DNA of 64,000 nucleotides from Laguncularia racemosa (GCA_037954665.1 JBBMOL010000450.1:1-64000); one strand, 5' to 3'. Positions 1-12,077 are shown, numbered from the stretch's first letter. Numbers and translations are program-made. The notes: generated by a model from the letters alone, not told the origin.

Positions 1-2
1 TT

Positions 3-115
3 TTAGGTCACCCTTTCTTAGTTATCGCTAAGGTAGTTATTGATGTAGGTAATAAAACGTTAACTTGAAAGTTGGGGGTGAAGAAAGAATCTTCAAGATG
101 CCTAACGCAATCTAG
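3..115 (+). pseudogene. Athila-type retropepsin fragment (left-edge element U)
   Basis: Frame 3 from base 3 reads LGHPFLVIAKVVIDVGNKTL, the conserved stretch after the protease active site of Athila-type Ty3/gypsy elements. It is a close relative of the ILGRPFLATARAVIDV stretch in element Z near 20060. A stop follows soon after. The upstream part lies outside the window. Seen: the motif and the stop. Inferred: it belongs to an old, inactive element that shares its later motifs with Z. Confidence 0.75.
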
Positions 116-930
116 CATCCCCAAAGAGTAATGTTATCTGTTATTTCTTGAATACATCTAACTTGCTTAGTTTTACTTATGTGCAGGATGACATTTAGAT
201 AGACCTAATGTAACAATGTCATATTCATTGCATGCAATAGGGTCCAAGTAAACTTTAACAATTTGAACACCAGAAATTTAATGGTCATCTCCTCTGACTA
301 GCAAAGAGAAATCTGCTGAGCTAACAATGTTAAACAAAAGCGCTTCTTAGGAGACAACTTAAGTTTAATTTTTCATTTAACTTTCCTTAATTTAGTCTAG
401 TTCAATTAGATTTATTTTCGTTTTTACATTTAGTTACTTAAAAAAAAAATTAAGAGAGGCACGCTAAAGTATATAGTTATGTACTTAGCTATGTTGAGTG
501 AGAGAATTGCATAGAAGGATACACATATCAACATGCTGTGTTGATACTTATACCAGTTAAGCATGAAAATGCATAGAAAGATACATAGGCAATCAACATA
601 CCCATGTTGAATACCGTGTGCAACACAAATTTTATCTACATGCCCACTTGCACGTGTAATAAATTTTAGTAAAGGTGCAATTATTCCTTTTCTTTTATTT
701 TGTTTTATTTTTCTATTCTATTACAACTTTTTTCCTATGCTAGGAACTCTACTTCTTTAAAAGTTAAGAATAAGCTTCAAGTTCTTATCAAGATTTTTCA
801 AAGCCTTTAAACCATTAAGGAAGCATTTGTTTTTTCTCTTTCCCTACTGAATTATTTTTGTTTTTCATGATTATTTTGGTATTTTACATTGGGGATAATA
901 TACAATTTTAAGTGTAGGGGGAGAGAAATA
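116..930 (+). other. Non-coding 3' region of Athila-type element U
   Basis: No ORF is supported. The 17-base motif at 329-345 (GTTAAACAAAAGCGCTT) recurs exactly at 20779-20795 in element Z, directly after the truncated pol. At 886-930 a polypurine-rich stretch (GGGGATAATA ... AAGTGTAGGGGGAGAG) resembles the one at about 23753-23795 in Z. Between them, 480-640 holds short words such as ATACATAG and CCGTGTG that look like decayed forms of the ACACGG repeats seen intact in Z. Confidence 0.55.
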
Positions 931-2804
931 ACAAATAATAATTAAAAAAAAACCTTAAGTCTTTACAATAAGATTACTAGATGGTTGTAAATACCCATAA
1001 ATTATATAGTCATATAATATTTATTAAAATATAATGCCAATATCATACATGTAATTATTATGGTGACATGGGGGTAATTCTAGTGTTTCATGATCAGAGC
1101 ATATAAACCATATATTGATCTAGTAAACCCTTTTCACCATTTGTGCAAAAGTAGAAAAGAGACGTTCTTAAAAACCCTAAAGGCAACCTAGCGAACACTC
1201 ACAAAATCTAATATAATTTCATCAGGTAAGGGATTTTAATATTCCAATTATTATTTGTGATTATGGAATTGTTGATTAAAGCAAGTGTTATAACATGATT
1301 TATAGAATTCATATCAAATAATGGGATAAAATGAGTATAGGATCAAGCAACAAAGGGTTTAAATCACTCATTGAGACAAGTAAGTACATCAATCCATACG
1401 ATGCATTAAAATTAACAAAAAAATTAGGATCCAATTAGACTTAGGATCATAGAAATTAGGTTGAGGAATGGATTAAAGAAGAGAAAAGGCAGTTCATGTG
1501 GAACAATGTAGTATATGTTTAGATGCACACTCGTATACCTATCTGTGTAGAAATAAGCATTGTATATAGAAAAGGTACATAGACGGAGAACATGTTCATG
1601 TACTTGGACGTATCAAATTATGGAAATCCACAGAAAAGTACACGACTAACTACATAACCATATACCTGGGTGTGCTAAAATACCAAAATACACAAAAAGA
1701 TATATGTCCACAATACACGATTATATAGTTAACCATGCTAAGGTACACAGCTTAAGGCATAACCGTTTACTTAGAGACATCATTCTATTTGATTTAATTT
1801 CTATCTAAATGAATTTTTATGCAACCCATACACATAATATAATCCTATAAATTCTAGTAGAGTAAGATAAGAAATTTTTTAAAGATTAAGTAAATAGAAT
1901 TGAATAACTTAGACTATACTTAAGTTAGTATTAAGTGTGAATTATTGATATTTTAACATATCACAGTTTAGTTGTTAGTCTAAGACAAGTCATGCTTAAG
2001 ACTATGTTTCTAGGTACGTGTAATCTTTGTTGTTTTTTATGATTGTTAGGATAGTGTGAAATTAGAATAACTTATAATGGGTTGGATTGAGCTGGTTGTT
2101 GGTTGTGCTTAACTCGGCCTAAGGGCTCGTAGTAGAAGATCCTTATGAAGCACCCCAATGATTCTTGTGTGACGTTGTTCCTAATAGAGTCATACTTAGA
2201 AATGATCTAGATAGTTATAAGGACCCATGGGTGTTGGGGCCTATAAAGGCAGTTTCCAACACCATATTATTTATTAAGTATGTATATATGGTTTGGCGAG
2301 GTCATGAATACCCTATTGCTATTTTATGAATTAAATGAAATAATAACTTGTTGTATGGTGTTTGATGTATGCATTGATGTATGTGGGTTAATTTTTACTT
2401 GCTTATGCATATTTAAATTGTTACCTATGATGAGGACTTAAGGTCAAATGTGCAGGAAGGGGTCGACGTAGATTTCTTTTATTACTATGGTGATTAAGTG
2501 GGGAATTATCAATCGAAGCCTTTGAAGTTGTGATGGGACTTATTTTGATATTTCATAATTTGAGTATTTAAAATAGACGATATTTAAAGTAGTTTGAATT
2601 GATGTATTTTGGAGCTCTTTGAAGAAGTATGCAAATTGTTAATGAGATTTAATTGAGACATTTGTTATATTGTTAAATGTTACCTTGATTGTGATTTACA
2701 AGAAATGCAGATTTAGTGATATATAGTAGTTAAGAGCCTTAACGTGTCTTTACCTAGTAAAGATACATAGTGAGCTATAGCATCCTAAGTTTTGGGGTGT
2801 TACA
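931..2804 (+). repeat. LTR material, ending in the 5' LTR of element V
   Basis: There is no coding potential. The right end (TTTTGGGGTGTTACA, ending at 2804) is the usual 3' terminus of chromovirus-type LTRs and is followed after seven bases by a PBS-like site. A TATA-like GCCTATAAAGG lies near 2240. I could not place the left LTR boundary. Bases 1490-1780 contain repeated words such as ATACACGA and GTACACGA that may be decayed ACACGG repeats from another LTR, so two LTR families may abut here. Confidence 0.5.
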
Positions 2805-2811
2805 ACTTAAA

Positions 2812-2823
2812 TGGTACCAGAGC
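2812..2823 (+). other. Primer-binding site of element V (tRNA-iMet type)
   Basis: TGGTACCAGAGC differs at one position from TGGTATCAGAGC, the common plant PBS complementary to the 3' end of initiator tRNA-Met. It sits seven bases after the LTR end and ahead of a gag reading frame, which fixes the plus orientation of element V. Confidence 0.7.
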
Positions 2824-3161
2824 TTAGTTTTTTTATCTTTAGAAACAAAGTGATGATCTATAAGTGTAGGTTTCAAACAGTAGAATATAGGTTGTGATCT
2901 TTAGATGGATTAAGCATTTGATCAGTAGGACAGTTAGACATGAAGAGAGTAGGTGAAGTTATGGGACAGATGCTTTTGTTTAGTGATTTATTTTACTATA
3001 ATTATTACTTTTATTTGCAATTCTTTTAACTTCTAAGCTATTCATATATAAGTATACAAGTTTGTGTAGAGGTATATAAGTATATATTGACATATAATAA
3101 CAGTAATATATGAATTGACACTAACTCTCGAGGTTTATCTGGTCGTCTCCTCTCAAATAGA

Positions 3162-4370
3162 ATGCCTCCAAGAAGAATTACCGAATTAGGCTTATCAAGG
3201 GGTGCTAGGCATGGCAAACCAAATGAAGGAAACCTCCATGGTTAGCAGCCATAAGGGGGATAGGGTCTAATAGCAGATCAAATAGCCCAACTTCTATATA
3301 TTGTAAACAACCTAGTAGGGTTATTAACACAGCAATAGCAAGCCCACAATGTCCCATAGTGCAGAGCTATAGAAGGACCAATAAACTTTTACAGGTTCAT
3401 TAGGGTAGCAAAAGAATTCAACCTTAGAGTAGATAACCTAATTGAAGCAAAGAATTGGATGCAAGATTGAGAAGATATTAGCTGCCTTTCGATACTTAAA
3501 GATAGGAAGGTAGATTATGCTGCATTCATGCTAAAGGGGACTATATCAAAATGGTAGGCATTAATTCCCATGCTAGTAGGAGAATGTGTGAACTAGATGG
3601 GGTTCAGGGAACTATTCTACCAGAGATATGTCCTTAATAGTTTTAGGTACAGAATGGAGAATGAATATTATAACTATGAATAGGGGGGAGAACAATAGAA
3701 GAATATGAGGTATAATTGAATCGCCTAATTTAGTTACTACCTAAGTCGATCCATACTGATGATAGATTTAAGGCAAGAAGATTTTTAAGGGGATTTAAGC
3801 TAAGTCTCCAACATGAAGTTGAAGCCTTCCAGCTGACCACATATGTTGAAGTAGTTAACAAAGCAAAGTATTTGAAATAGAGCAAAAGAAGAATATAGGG
3901 ATAGCTGAATCGCAAAGCAATAGTAACTTTGGGTATGAGACTCGCCTCAAGTGCAATGATGCAAGATAAGGGCGAGTGGCCTTAAATGTTCTAAAGCTGA
4001 TCTTAGATTACCATAACCCTTTCTTTACAAATTAGACCAGCACCTTTGGCACTTCCTGTAGTAACCCTTGCAATTAGATGCACTAGGTGTTATGGCCCCC
4101 ATGAACTAAGGGAATGCAGATGGCTAGAGGGTACATGTTTCTTTTATGAAAAGATAAGACATATAAGTTGACATTGTAATGAAAGGTCAGTCCCATTGGT
4201 ATTCTATCATGTGTGTAAGCAAAGAGGACACAAGGTAGTAAACTATCCTTAGGGGTAGGGAGGAAATTAAACAACCTTAGCTTAATAAGTTGTAAGACCT
4301 CCAATAAGGGTACAAGTTGGTAGGCCATAGATAGAAGCCCTAGAAAATGGGTTCCCACTAGAGTGATTAC
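3162..4370 (+). pseudogene. Ty3/gypsy gag (element V), degenerate
   Basis: The frame opens with MPPRRITELGLSRGARHGK, a basic N-terminus usual for gag of this group. The central capsid-like part (about 3380-3660) includes AAFMLKGTISKW and FRELFYQRYVLNSFR, broken by several stops. At 4085-4260 two zinc-knuckle relics can be read (CFFYEKIRHIS.HCN and HVCKQRGHKVVNYP), with key cysteines partly lost. Gag packages the element RNA into cytoplasmic particles. There are too many stops for function. The lineage (Tekay/Del-like chromovirus) is inferred from the LTR end and the protease that follows. Confidence 0.75.
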
Positions 4371-4399
4371 AATTTAGTAGCAATAGCACTAGGACCTCC

Positions 4400-4968
4400 C
4401 AAATATGGACACCATTACTAGTATGCTTCAAGTATATGCTTGCAATGCTTATGTATTATTCGATACTGGTGCTTTTATTTCTTGTGTGTCTAAATCATTT
4501 ATACATGAGTGTGTACTGAATATTGAATTTATAAATCATTAATTGGCTGTTAGTATTCCTTTAAGAGTTAGAGGGATATTAGATAGAATCTGTAGATGAG
4601 TAAAAATAAAGATACAGGGTAGGGTGACGCCAACATATCTGCTAATCGTAAAGATGGTAGAGTTTGATACTATCTTGGGAGTTAATTGGTTATTAGAGTA
4701 TCATGTGACCATTGATTGCCATAATATGGTAGTACACTTTAGCACACCTGGGGAAGATTCTTTTGAGTTTAAGTTGGAAGCATAAAGACCAACAAGATTA
4801 CTCACTTATGAGTTGTGGGGAAAGAGTATGTTGGTTACTATAATTGCTAAAGCTGGTGAAGAAATGAAGTTGGAGATGGTGTTAGTAGTGAGAGAATTTC
4901 CAAAAGACCATCCTAGTTTACCCCTATCTAGAGAGATAGAGTTTAGCATCAATTTGGTATAGGGTACT
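4400..4968 (+). pseudogene. Retropepsin and start of reverse transcriptase (element V), truncated
   Basis: The frame gives VLFDTGAFISCVSKSF, with an intact DTG aspartic protease active site near 4460, then FDTILGVNWLLEYHVTIDC, the flap and core of retroviral-type protease. From about 4880 it reads VREFPKDHPSLPLSREIEF, the short region just before the RT domain. The frame is cut at 4968 by an element X LTR. The protease would mature the Gag-Pol polyprotein. RT, RNase H and integrase of this element are not in the window, and I did not find its continuation on the far side of the nest. Confidence 0.8.
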
Positions 4969-5843
4969 TAATGGGAATCTACCCTGTAGTCTTAGCAGTT
5001 AGGGAACCGGATTTGGATATATGATCCAAATTGTCCACATGTGTTCATTTCTTTATCTAATAATGCTTGATTTGCACTATAGCAGGTATAGTGATCAGTC
5101 TTTATGGGATGCCAAATAACGTACACTATTGATCAAATTGGGAATATCATTGGACTCACATCCAACAGTTCGCAATGAACTCAATTGACTTGAAGAACCG
5201 ACTCTTTGAAGATCATCTTTTATACTTGTATTTTTATTATTGAACTAGTTACTTTTTATTCATTTTTTGGACTTTTGATTTACTTGTAATGTGTGTTTAG
5301 AATCGGCCACCTAAGTGGCTCAGTTGTAATTTTTATGTGATTTTACCCTAATAGGAGCAAGTATAAATACTTGCTAACTAGGGTTTGTTGGGAACTTTTG
5401 ACATTTTGAGAAAAATCATACACTTTGTTGTGAGGAGAGTCCTTGCTAGCAAATTTGATCTCTTATCAATTTCAAGTGTGGAATTGTGGCGAGATTAGCT
5501 TGAGTATTTGTAAGTAATATTAAATCTCTTAAGTTGATTCCAATTTTATACTAGTGTGTCATATCTAGTGCGAATTGGATTTGTTTTTGTTGAGTTCTTA
5601 TTACACGCAATTTAGGGTTCTATATCTATTCTTGGAATCATGTCATTTTAGTGGAATTAGATCCTAAGTGTGTTGTTTATTTGTGCTATATCGGAATTAC
5701 AATTGATTGTCATTTACGTGGATGTCACTTGATCTTTAGGGTTTTAGTGTTTTTTGTTGATTGGAGTCATGCATCTTGTGGCTTGTTGGTTGAGTCTTCA
5801 ATTGTCTTTTGTATAATTGCAATCCATCAATTGAAGCACACCA
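4969..5843 (+). repeat. 5' LTR of element X, copy A
   Basis: It aligns by eye along its length with the LTR at 35753-36781, and more loosely with the LTRs at 54134-55174 and 57437-58477. It starts with TA where the relatives have TG, and ends in AAGCACACCA next to a PBS. The shared core includes the promoter (TATAAATACTTGC) and a GATCGGCCACC / AGTGGC block. It is shorter than its relatives, which are about 1030-1040 bp. Confidence 0.75.
5362..5369 (+). promoter_or_regulatory. TATA box of element X LTR (copy A)
   Basis: TATAAATA followed by CTTGC is conserved at the matching position in the other X LTRs: reverse strand near 54733-54740 and 58030-58045, and mutated to CTAAATAC near 36147. That marks it as the LTR core promoter. 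Confidence 0.65.
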
Positions 5844-5848
5844 TAATT

Positions 5849-5860
5849 TGGTATCAGAGC
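5849..5860 (+). other. Primer-binding site of element X copy A
   Basis: TGGTATCAGAGC is an exact match to the plant tRNA-iMet type PBS, five bases after the LTR end. It fixes the plus orientation of copy A. Confidence 0.85.
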
Positions 5861-6910
5861 ATCAGTTCTTGAGAAGGGATTTATGTGATTCTGAATTAAA
5901 AAAATTAGGGTTCTTATTTTTCCATTTCATATTTGTTCTTGATTGAGGAGGAGTCGAAGTAGTAGTGTGTGAATTATGCTGTGGATTACTTCTTTGTTGT
6001 GAACTTGGAAGTAGAAATTTAGATTTGATCATTAGTGATCAATTTCTTGGCTGTGAGCTCCTTGTGTGTGTGGAAGAAGGAAAGTTGTTTGAATTTGAAA
6101 TTCCATCAATTGGAATTCCATAGTTTGAATAACTTGTGGAGTGTGCCATGTGATCCTTGTGTGATTTCGGAATTAAAGGAGTACAACCTACAATTTTTAG
6201 ATTTGAACTTGTGTGGGAAAAAGGAAATCATTTGAATTCAAACATATTCCATTAACTTGAAGTAGTTATTGAGTGGTATTGAATATATTTCATTTGAATT
6301 TGAAATTTAATTCTTACCATTTGTGGGAAAGTTGCATTAAGGAGTGTCATTTGAATTGTTGCCGTGTTGTATGTGTGTGAGTTAGGGTGTAAGGGGAGTG
6401 TATTAAATTGTTGGAGTTATGTTGTGTATGTAAAGTGAAGGGTAATTTGCACCATGAAGTGTTGTGTGTGTATAGTGGTGGTTGAAGTGAGTGCACCGTG
6501 TATGTGTGTAGTGTGTGTGGCGGTGTGAATTTGTGGAGTTGTGTGGTGTAAGGTGCTGCACGTTAAAACTAAAGTCTGAGTCTGAACTGTAACTAAGAAA
6601 GGAAATTGAGTAGTGAAGTTTGAAATTCAAAAACAAGCATTTAAGTGTGAAAGTTATTGAGTCTTATTACTTAAACACTTGCTTAGTTGAATTCAATATC
6701 TTAACTACTTGGAAGTATTTAAATTGTACTTCATTTACTTTTACTATAATTGAAGTGTAGAGAAGTATTTTTTGCATTGGTGACTTATTGCATCATGGGT
6801 ATGCAAGTGTGTGTGTGTTGTTGTCTAAACGTGTTATTGTGATGTGGTGTTGTGAAGGGAGTGTGTTGCAATTGTTTGAGATTATACTTTAGCAAATCAC
6901 ATCCACTAGC
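5861..6910 (+). other. Long untranslated leader of element X copy A
   Basis: About 1 kb between PBS and gag without a supported ORF. It is rich in GT runs (6360-6560) and in a TTTGAATTTGAAATT-like word repeated several times. The second half is recognisably similar to 33229-33862 in copy B. Confidence 0.6.
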
Positions 6911-8214
6911 ATGTCAAATGACAGTGTGAATGGGGACATTGACAATGAGGCCAATAGCTAAGTTGGTGGAGGACAAGGTCATTATACTATAGGTAGGAGA
7001 ACTTTGGATGAACAGCTTCAGAACCTCATTACCATTGTTGCTACACTAGCAACAAGGATAGACAGGATGACAATGCCACAACCACCAGTGGTAAATCCTC
7101 ATGTACCACCAAGAGTAGCTCCTCAAAACATTCAAAGAGAGGGAGCAGTAGGAGGAGGAAACATGGGGAGGAGAATGGAAAGAGATCATTGTCCCTATAG
7201 GGAGGAGATGGATGATAATTTTGGGGTCAATCCTTACCCAAATAGAGATTTCAGGCCACCTAGGGGTATAGAATATGTGAAGCTGCAGGTGCTTCATTTG
7301 ATGGTAAGGGTTCAATAAATGACTATCTGGATTGAGAGGATAAGGTTGAGGGCCTTTTTGAATGTTATGAGATAGATGATAACACTTGAGTGCAACTTGC
7401 CACTGTTGAGTTCATAGGGTATGCTGCTTTGTGGTGGAAAAATTTGGTGATTAGTAGACAGATGGATGGAGAGGTTGAATTTCTTACTTGGAGAGATATG
7501 AAAAGGGTTTTGAGAAAGAGGTTCATTTCTAAGCATTATAGGTAGGAACTGTTTATGTATCTACAAGCCTTGAGATAGGGAAGCAAGACAATAGATGATT
7601 ATGTGTAGGAATTCGAAACTTTAATGATCAGTAGAGCCTCCTAAGCAAACCCTAACACATTTTGTATCTAGGTTGAAATATGAGATAGCCTGTGTAGTTG
7701 TGCTTCAGAGATACAGTACACTTGATGAGGCTATACAATTAGCCTTGAAAGTGGAAAAGCGGAGGCTATCCAATCCATTCTGGGTTACTAGTAGTAGGCC
7801 TAGTATTACTACTAGGCCTATAGGGGCTAATGGTCAGTTGGGTGTACCAAAGGGAGTAGGTGAACTTGTCAGGGCAGTAGACAAAGTTACCCCCAGCATA
7901 GACAGAGAGAAGATGATTTCTAGAAAGGGTAAAGAGGTAATTGGACTTGATGTTAGGTATACTGTATAGGGATCAACTAGTGGGAAAATGCTTTAGATTA
8001 AATGCATGGGATTTGGACATATGGTTGCACAGTGTCTTAATAAGAGAGTCATGATAGTCATGGAGGGTACTAAAGAAGAAGAAAAGGATGAAAAAGAATC
8101 TATCGAGCCTACAGACTTGTTTATAGCATTGTAGGAGTACTATGATGATTAGAACGCTGAGACACATGAGGATAAAACAAGTGAACTGTATTTATCTATT
8201 AATGTGTTGCGTAC
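6911..8214 (+). pseudogene. Ty3/gypsy gag of element X copy A, interrupted
   Basis: It starts MSNDSVNGDIDNEANS, then DEQLQNLITIVATLATRID and a basic, arginine-rich linker. The capsid-like part (about 7310-7640) includes ECYEIDDNT, WWKNLVISR and WRDMKRVLRKRF. Several TAG stops and a frameshift near 7300 break it. It is homologous throughout to the gag at 33863-35145. The last part (to about 8200) matches the acidic end of copy B gag. The frame is cut at 8214 by the Ogre-like element Y. Confidence 0.8.
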
Positions 8215-10355
8215 TATTGAGTCTAATTTTTTGCATTTCCATTCCTAATTCGATCTAGACTAAACCCTATGCTCATCTAATGTAGATCCTCGACTTGAGT
8301 TAGGAATTTCGTTTGATTTTTGGAGTCGCCACTCAACTGTTGTTGGGAAATATTGAATTAAGACTAAAGGAGCGGATTAGTCTTAATTTGGACCACTAGT
8401 CGTCGTTATTTTCTCTTCTCGTTTTTGAAAAGAGGAAAAGGGAAAACCAGAGTTTCTAAGTCCGGAGGCTAACCTATTAAAACCTTTACGATTACCACCT
8501 AATCTCCTAAAATTGTTCCTATTTAGAAATGTGTTTTATTGTGTTTTTGTTACTTTTTATTATGTTTTTGAATTATTTCAAGAAAATGATTTTTTTATTT
8601 CGTTTTATGGGTTAACCCGAATGGGCGCCTACGTACCTGCTATCCAGGATCAAACAAGCCGTAGTTCACTTTTCTGAAAATTTTAAGTGTGTTTGTGAAT
8701 TTTAATTTTGAAATCTCTTTCGATTTATGTTTTTACCATTTTTGGGATTTTTTTCTAAAAAAATCTAAGCCTAAGCTTTAATATGATTTTTGAAAATGAT
8801 TTTTAGGGAAAAACATCAATTTTGGATTTATTTGAAGAAAATGATTTTTCTAAGTGATAAAACTCATTTTTTATGATTTATTATTATTATTTTTTTTGAA
8901 TTTTCACGATTTTATGATTTTTATTGTTTTTTGTGATTTTATGATTTTTTCTACTATTTTTGTAATTTTTCTAAATTTTCATGATTTTTATTGTTTTTTA
9001 TTATTTTTATGATTTTTATTGATTTTTTATAATTTTTGAATTTTTGTTAAAAATTTTATCCTAAACTGTTATTTATTCTACTTTGAAATCTAAAATTTTA
9101 TTATTACTTCTTTTAATATTTTTATTATTATTTATTTTTCTTTATATTTATTTTTATTATTTTATTATTTTTTTCTACATTATTAAATCCTAAAAATCTA
9201 ATTTCTACATTTTCCTACTTATGGAAATAAAACATAGACAAATAAATAATTAAATAAATAACCAACAAATAAATAATCAAATAAAAAAATAAAATTAAAA
9301 AAAAATTCGAAAAAAATAAATAAAAAAAATCCGGAAAATTCAACTTACTTGGATCGGGTCGGGTCGGATCGGTCAGACACGGCGGTGGAGAGGGCTCGTT
9401 CATGGCGTTCCAGCGGTCTTTTGCAGCAGGTGAGGTGTCGAATCCTAGCTTCTTGAGGGTGCTGAATCCAATGGTGGCGGTGGTTTGCTCCCAGATCGTC
9501 TCCTGGTGGTGGTTCAACTCCGGTCGGTGATCGCGATTTTGATTCTCCTCCGGTGCTCTCCGATTTGCTCTCTTTTCTCACTTTCTCTCAATTCTGATTC
9601 GTGATTTGGCTTCCTCTACTCCTTCTCTATTTATAGGCGTTCAAAATCGAGCTGGATAAGCTCGGATTTCCGCCGATCGAAGCAAATCGGATCGACGGTT
9701 AAATAAACCAACTCCGATTCGTGCAAATCCTTTGATTTGTTGAGATTTGATTCCAATTGGATAATGTCTATCTCAATTCTGTTGAAGATTTGTTGGATTT
9801 GTGCAAAAAATCGGATCGAAACGGCCAAAATGCGAATTTTTTCTTCCGCCGGCAATCTCGGGCCTGAGGTAGAAGATGATCACGCGCTCGGCGCGTGCGT
9901 TTCCTCCAGCCAATCGGATGTTGCCACATGTCCTGGATAAGTAAGAAAATGCAAAACGCGGAAACTGCCTCCCCGCGATTCGAACCTACGACCAAGCCCC
10001 CCCCCCCCCCCCCCCCCCCCCCCCGCGCGCGCGCCTTAGCCCGTGGTCCGGACCAGCTGGGCTAGCCTACTTTCCTGATTTTTTTGATTTCACAAATTGC
10101 ATATATGCAATGCGATTTTTTTATTTTTTTGTATTTTTTGAAATTTCAAAAAATTGTAAAAATTATTTATTATTTATTATTGCTATTTCTGAAATCATTT
10201 TTCAAAATTGATGTTTTTTCTTATTTATTTTTATTTATTTGAATATTTTTAATTATTTATGCTAAATTAGGGAAAAATTAGAAAAATTGGAAAAAATTAA
10301 AAATTGATTATTATCAATTATTATTCATTCCTAGGGCAAAAATGAGGTGTTTACA
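8215..10355 (-). repeat. 3' LTR of Ogre-like element Y
   Basis: Nearly identical to 31074-33223 (roughly 96-97% by eye in the stretches compared). It reads on the minus strand from TGTAAACACC to the outer end, where the terminal dinucleotide has decayed (TA in place of the TG at 31074). It contains a long AT-rich tract (8850-9340), a TATA box for minus-strand transcription at 9627-9636, and a tRNA-like module near 9965-10065 that is interrupted by a 26-base poly-C run. Confidence 0.9.
9965..10065 (-). other. tRNA-like module in the Y 3' LTR, with poly-C expansion
   Basis: On the minus strand it reads TAGCCCAGCTGG (A-box-like) and, further on, GGTTCGAATCG (B-box-like), as in the other LTR. 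A run of about 26 C at 9999-10024 separates them, where the other LTR has a short C-rich interval. The run may be real slippage or a base-calling artefact like the one at 19469. Confidence 0.5.
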
Positions 10356-10371
10356 GCTGCCCCTCTTTGTA
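10356..10371 (-). other. Polypurine tract of element Y
   Basis: On the minus strand TACAAAGAGGGGCAGC lies directly upstream of the LTR start TGTAAACACC. That is the expected place for the plus-strand primer, and it confirms that the left LTR is the 3' LTR. Confidence 0.8.
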
Positions 10372-10544
10372 GTAAAGTTTGAAAAACTTAACTACAAAGA
10401 CAAGAAAGACGCCATTTTTGGCCTCTTAAATAGATAACGCTTTGGTTTGGCTGGTTACCTAGAATTTTTGGTAGGAAAATGCTCCAAGAGTTAACAATCC
10501 CACGATTTAAAATGGTCCTAACGATTTAGAGTAATGTTCCCTCC

Positions 10545-11580
10545 CCAAAAAGTGCTTTAAGGGCTGACTAGTTGGCGATAGGAAACATCTCAAGTGTTGT
10601 TTAGGGGAAATGATGATAGGAAGCGTCTTATCAGACTAGCAACCTTGGAAAGAAAATCTACTTAGGAAGCGCCCTTATGAGCTGGCTACCTGTCAACAGA
10701 AGCGTCTTGTTAGACTAGCAACTGTTTGGAAGAACATTTCCGAAAAGTGCCCCAAGAGCTGACTAATCGGGAGAAACTAGGAAAGTGCCCCTTATAGGCT
10801 GACTAACCTATGATAAAATTGATTGAACTGTCTCAAAAAGTGCCCTTATGAGCTGACCTTGAGAACAGACTTTTAGGAAAGTGCCCCCTATGGGCTGACT
10901 AACCTAGAATGGAATTGTCTCTAAAAGTGCCCCCTATGGGCTAACCATGAGAACAAAGTTTTAGGAAAGTGCCCCCTATGGGCTGACTAACCTATGATAA
11001 AATTGATTGAACTGCCTCAAAAAGTGCCCTTATGAGCTGACCTTGAGAACAGATTTTTAGGAAAGTGCCCCCTATGGGCTGACTAACCTAGAATGGAATT
11101 GTCTCAAAAAGTGCCCCCTATGGGCTAACCATGAGAACAAAGTTTTAGGAAAGTGCCCCCTATGGGCTGACTAACCTAGAATGGAATTGTCTCAAAAAGT
11201 GCCTCCTATGGGCTAACCATGAGAACAAAGTTTTAGGAAAGTGCCCCCTATGGGCTGACTAACCTATGATAAAATTGATTGAACTACCTCAAAAAGTGCC
11301 CTTATGAGCTGACCTTGAGAACAGGCTTTTAGGAAAGTGCCCCCTATGGGCTGACTAACCTAAGATGGAATTGTCTCAAAAAGTGCCCCCTATGGGCTAA
11401 CCATGAGAACAAAGTTTTAGGAAAGTGCCCCCTATGGGCTAACTAACCTAGAATGGAATTGTCTTAAAAAGTGCCCCCTATGGGCTAACCATGAGAATAA
11501 AGTTTTAGGAAAGTGCCCCTTATGGGCTGACTAACCTAGAATGGAATGTTTAGACAAGTGCCCCACTATAGGTTGACTCA
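10545..11580 (-). repeat. Tandem-repeat array in the Y 3' UTR (88/96-bp units, 272-bp higher-order period)
   Basis: The word AGTGCCCCCTATGGGCT recurs about every 44 bases, alternating with CTGACTAACC and CTAACCATGAG contexts, giving 88-bp units. The anchor TTTTAGG starts at 10871, 10959, 11055, 11143, 11231, 11327, 11415 and 11503: spacings 88, 96, 88, 88, 96, 88, 88, hence a 272-bp higher-order unit. From 10545 to 10870 the units are degenerate. The array lies between integrase and the 3' LTR, a region known to be hypervariable and repeat-bearing in Ogre/Tat elements. Confidence 0.9.
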
Positions 11581-12077
11581 TCTTATGCTTTTGAATATGC
11601 TTTCTACTGACTGAGCTAAATGATGTGATGCCTTTTATGATAGTTATTATTATTTTAATATGCTTGCCAATTTATCGTAGACAGCCACCAAACAACCGAA
11701 CCTTCGGGCTAGTTTGTTTCTGCTTCTCTTCTTCTTTTCTTGACTCGGGGTTGAAAATCTTGATGTGCTTCCTTTCTTTATGCGCAAGGCTCTTTTGACG
11801 GTAACATTATCCTACTAATGCGCTAAGTTCTAATGGTCAAAAGTAGATAGAATTATATTACCAAATTCATTGAGATTCATTATCATTTTAGTGTTTATCT
11901 TTCATTGGCGAAGTGGTGGGTAATGTGTTTAAGAGTATTTGTTATGGTGCGAATTGATTTGGATTATTGACCATTCAGGGATATTAACTTTGCTTGTAAA
12001 AAGTAAAAACTCGACTCAACAAAATTTGTATTAAACATTGGCTTTCATAAACCTTGGCAAAATTTCAATTCCCTTGC
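11581..12077 (-). other. Remainder of Y 3' UTR, no gene seen
   Basis: About 500 bases between the integrase stop and the tandem array. I see no ORF, repeat or motif worth naming. Confidence 0.5.

Noticed and set aside
5651..6235. Small plus-strand ORFs in the X LTR and leader
   Set aside because: They span the LTR end and PBS, and are not kept in the other X copies.
9215..9995. Overlapping ORFs in the Ogre LTR (and the matching ones at 32076-32830)
   Set aside because: They are LTR sequence present in both LTRs, on both strands, with the promoter in the middle. No protein family is recognisable and frames are not kept between copies.
10545..11580. Possible CRISPR-like array because of the regular repeats
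   Set aside because: The whole unit repeats with no unique spacers, the DNA is plant, and it lies in an Ogre 3' UTR.
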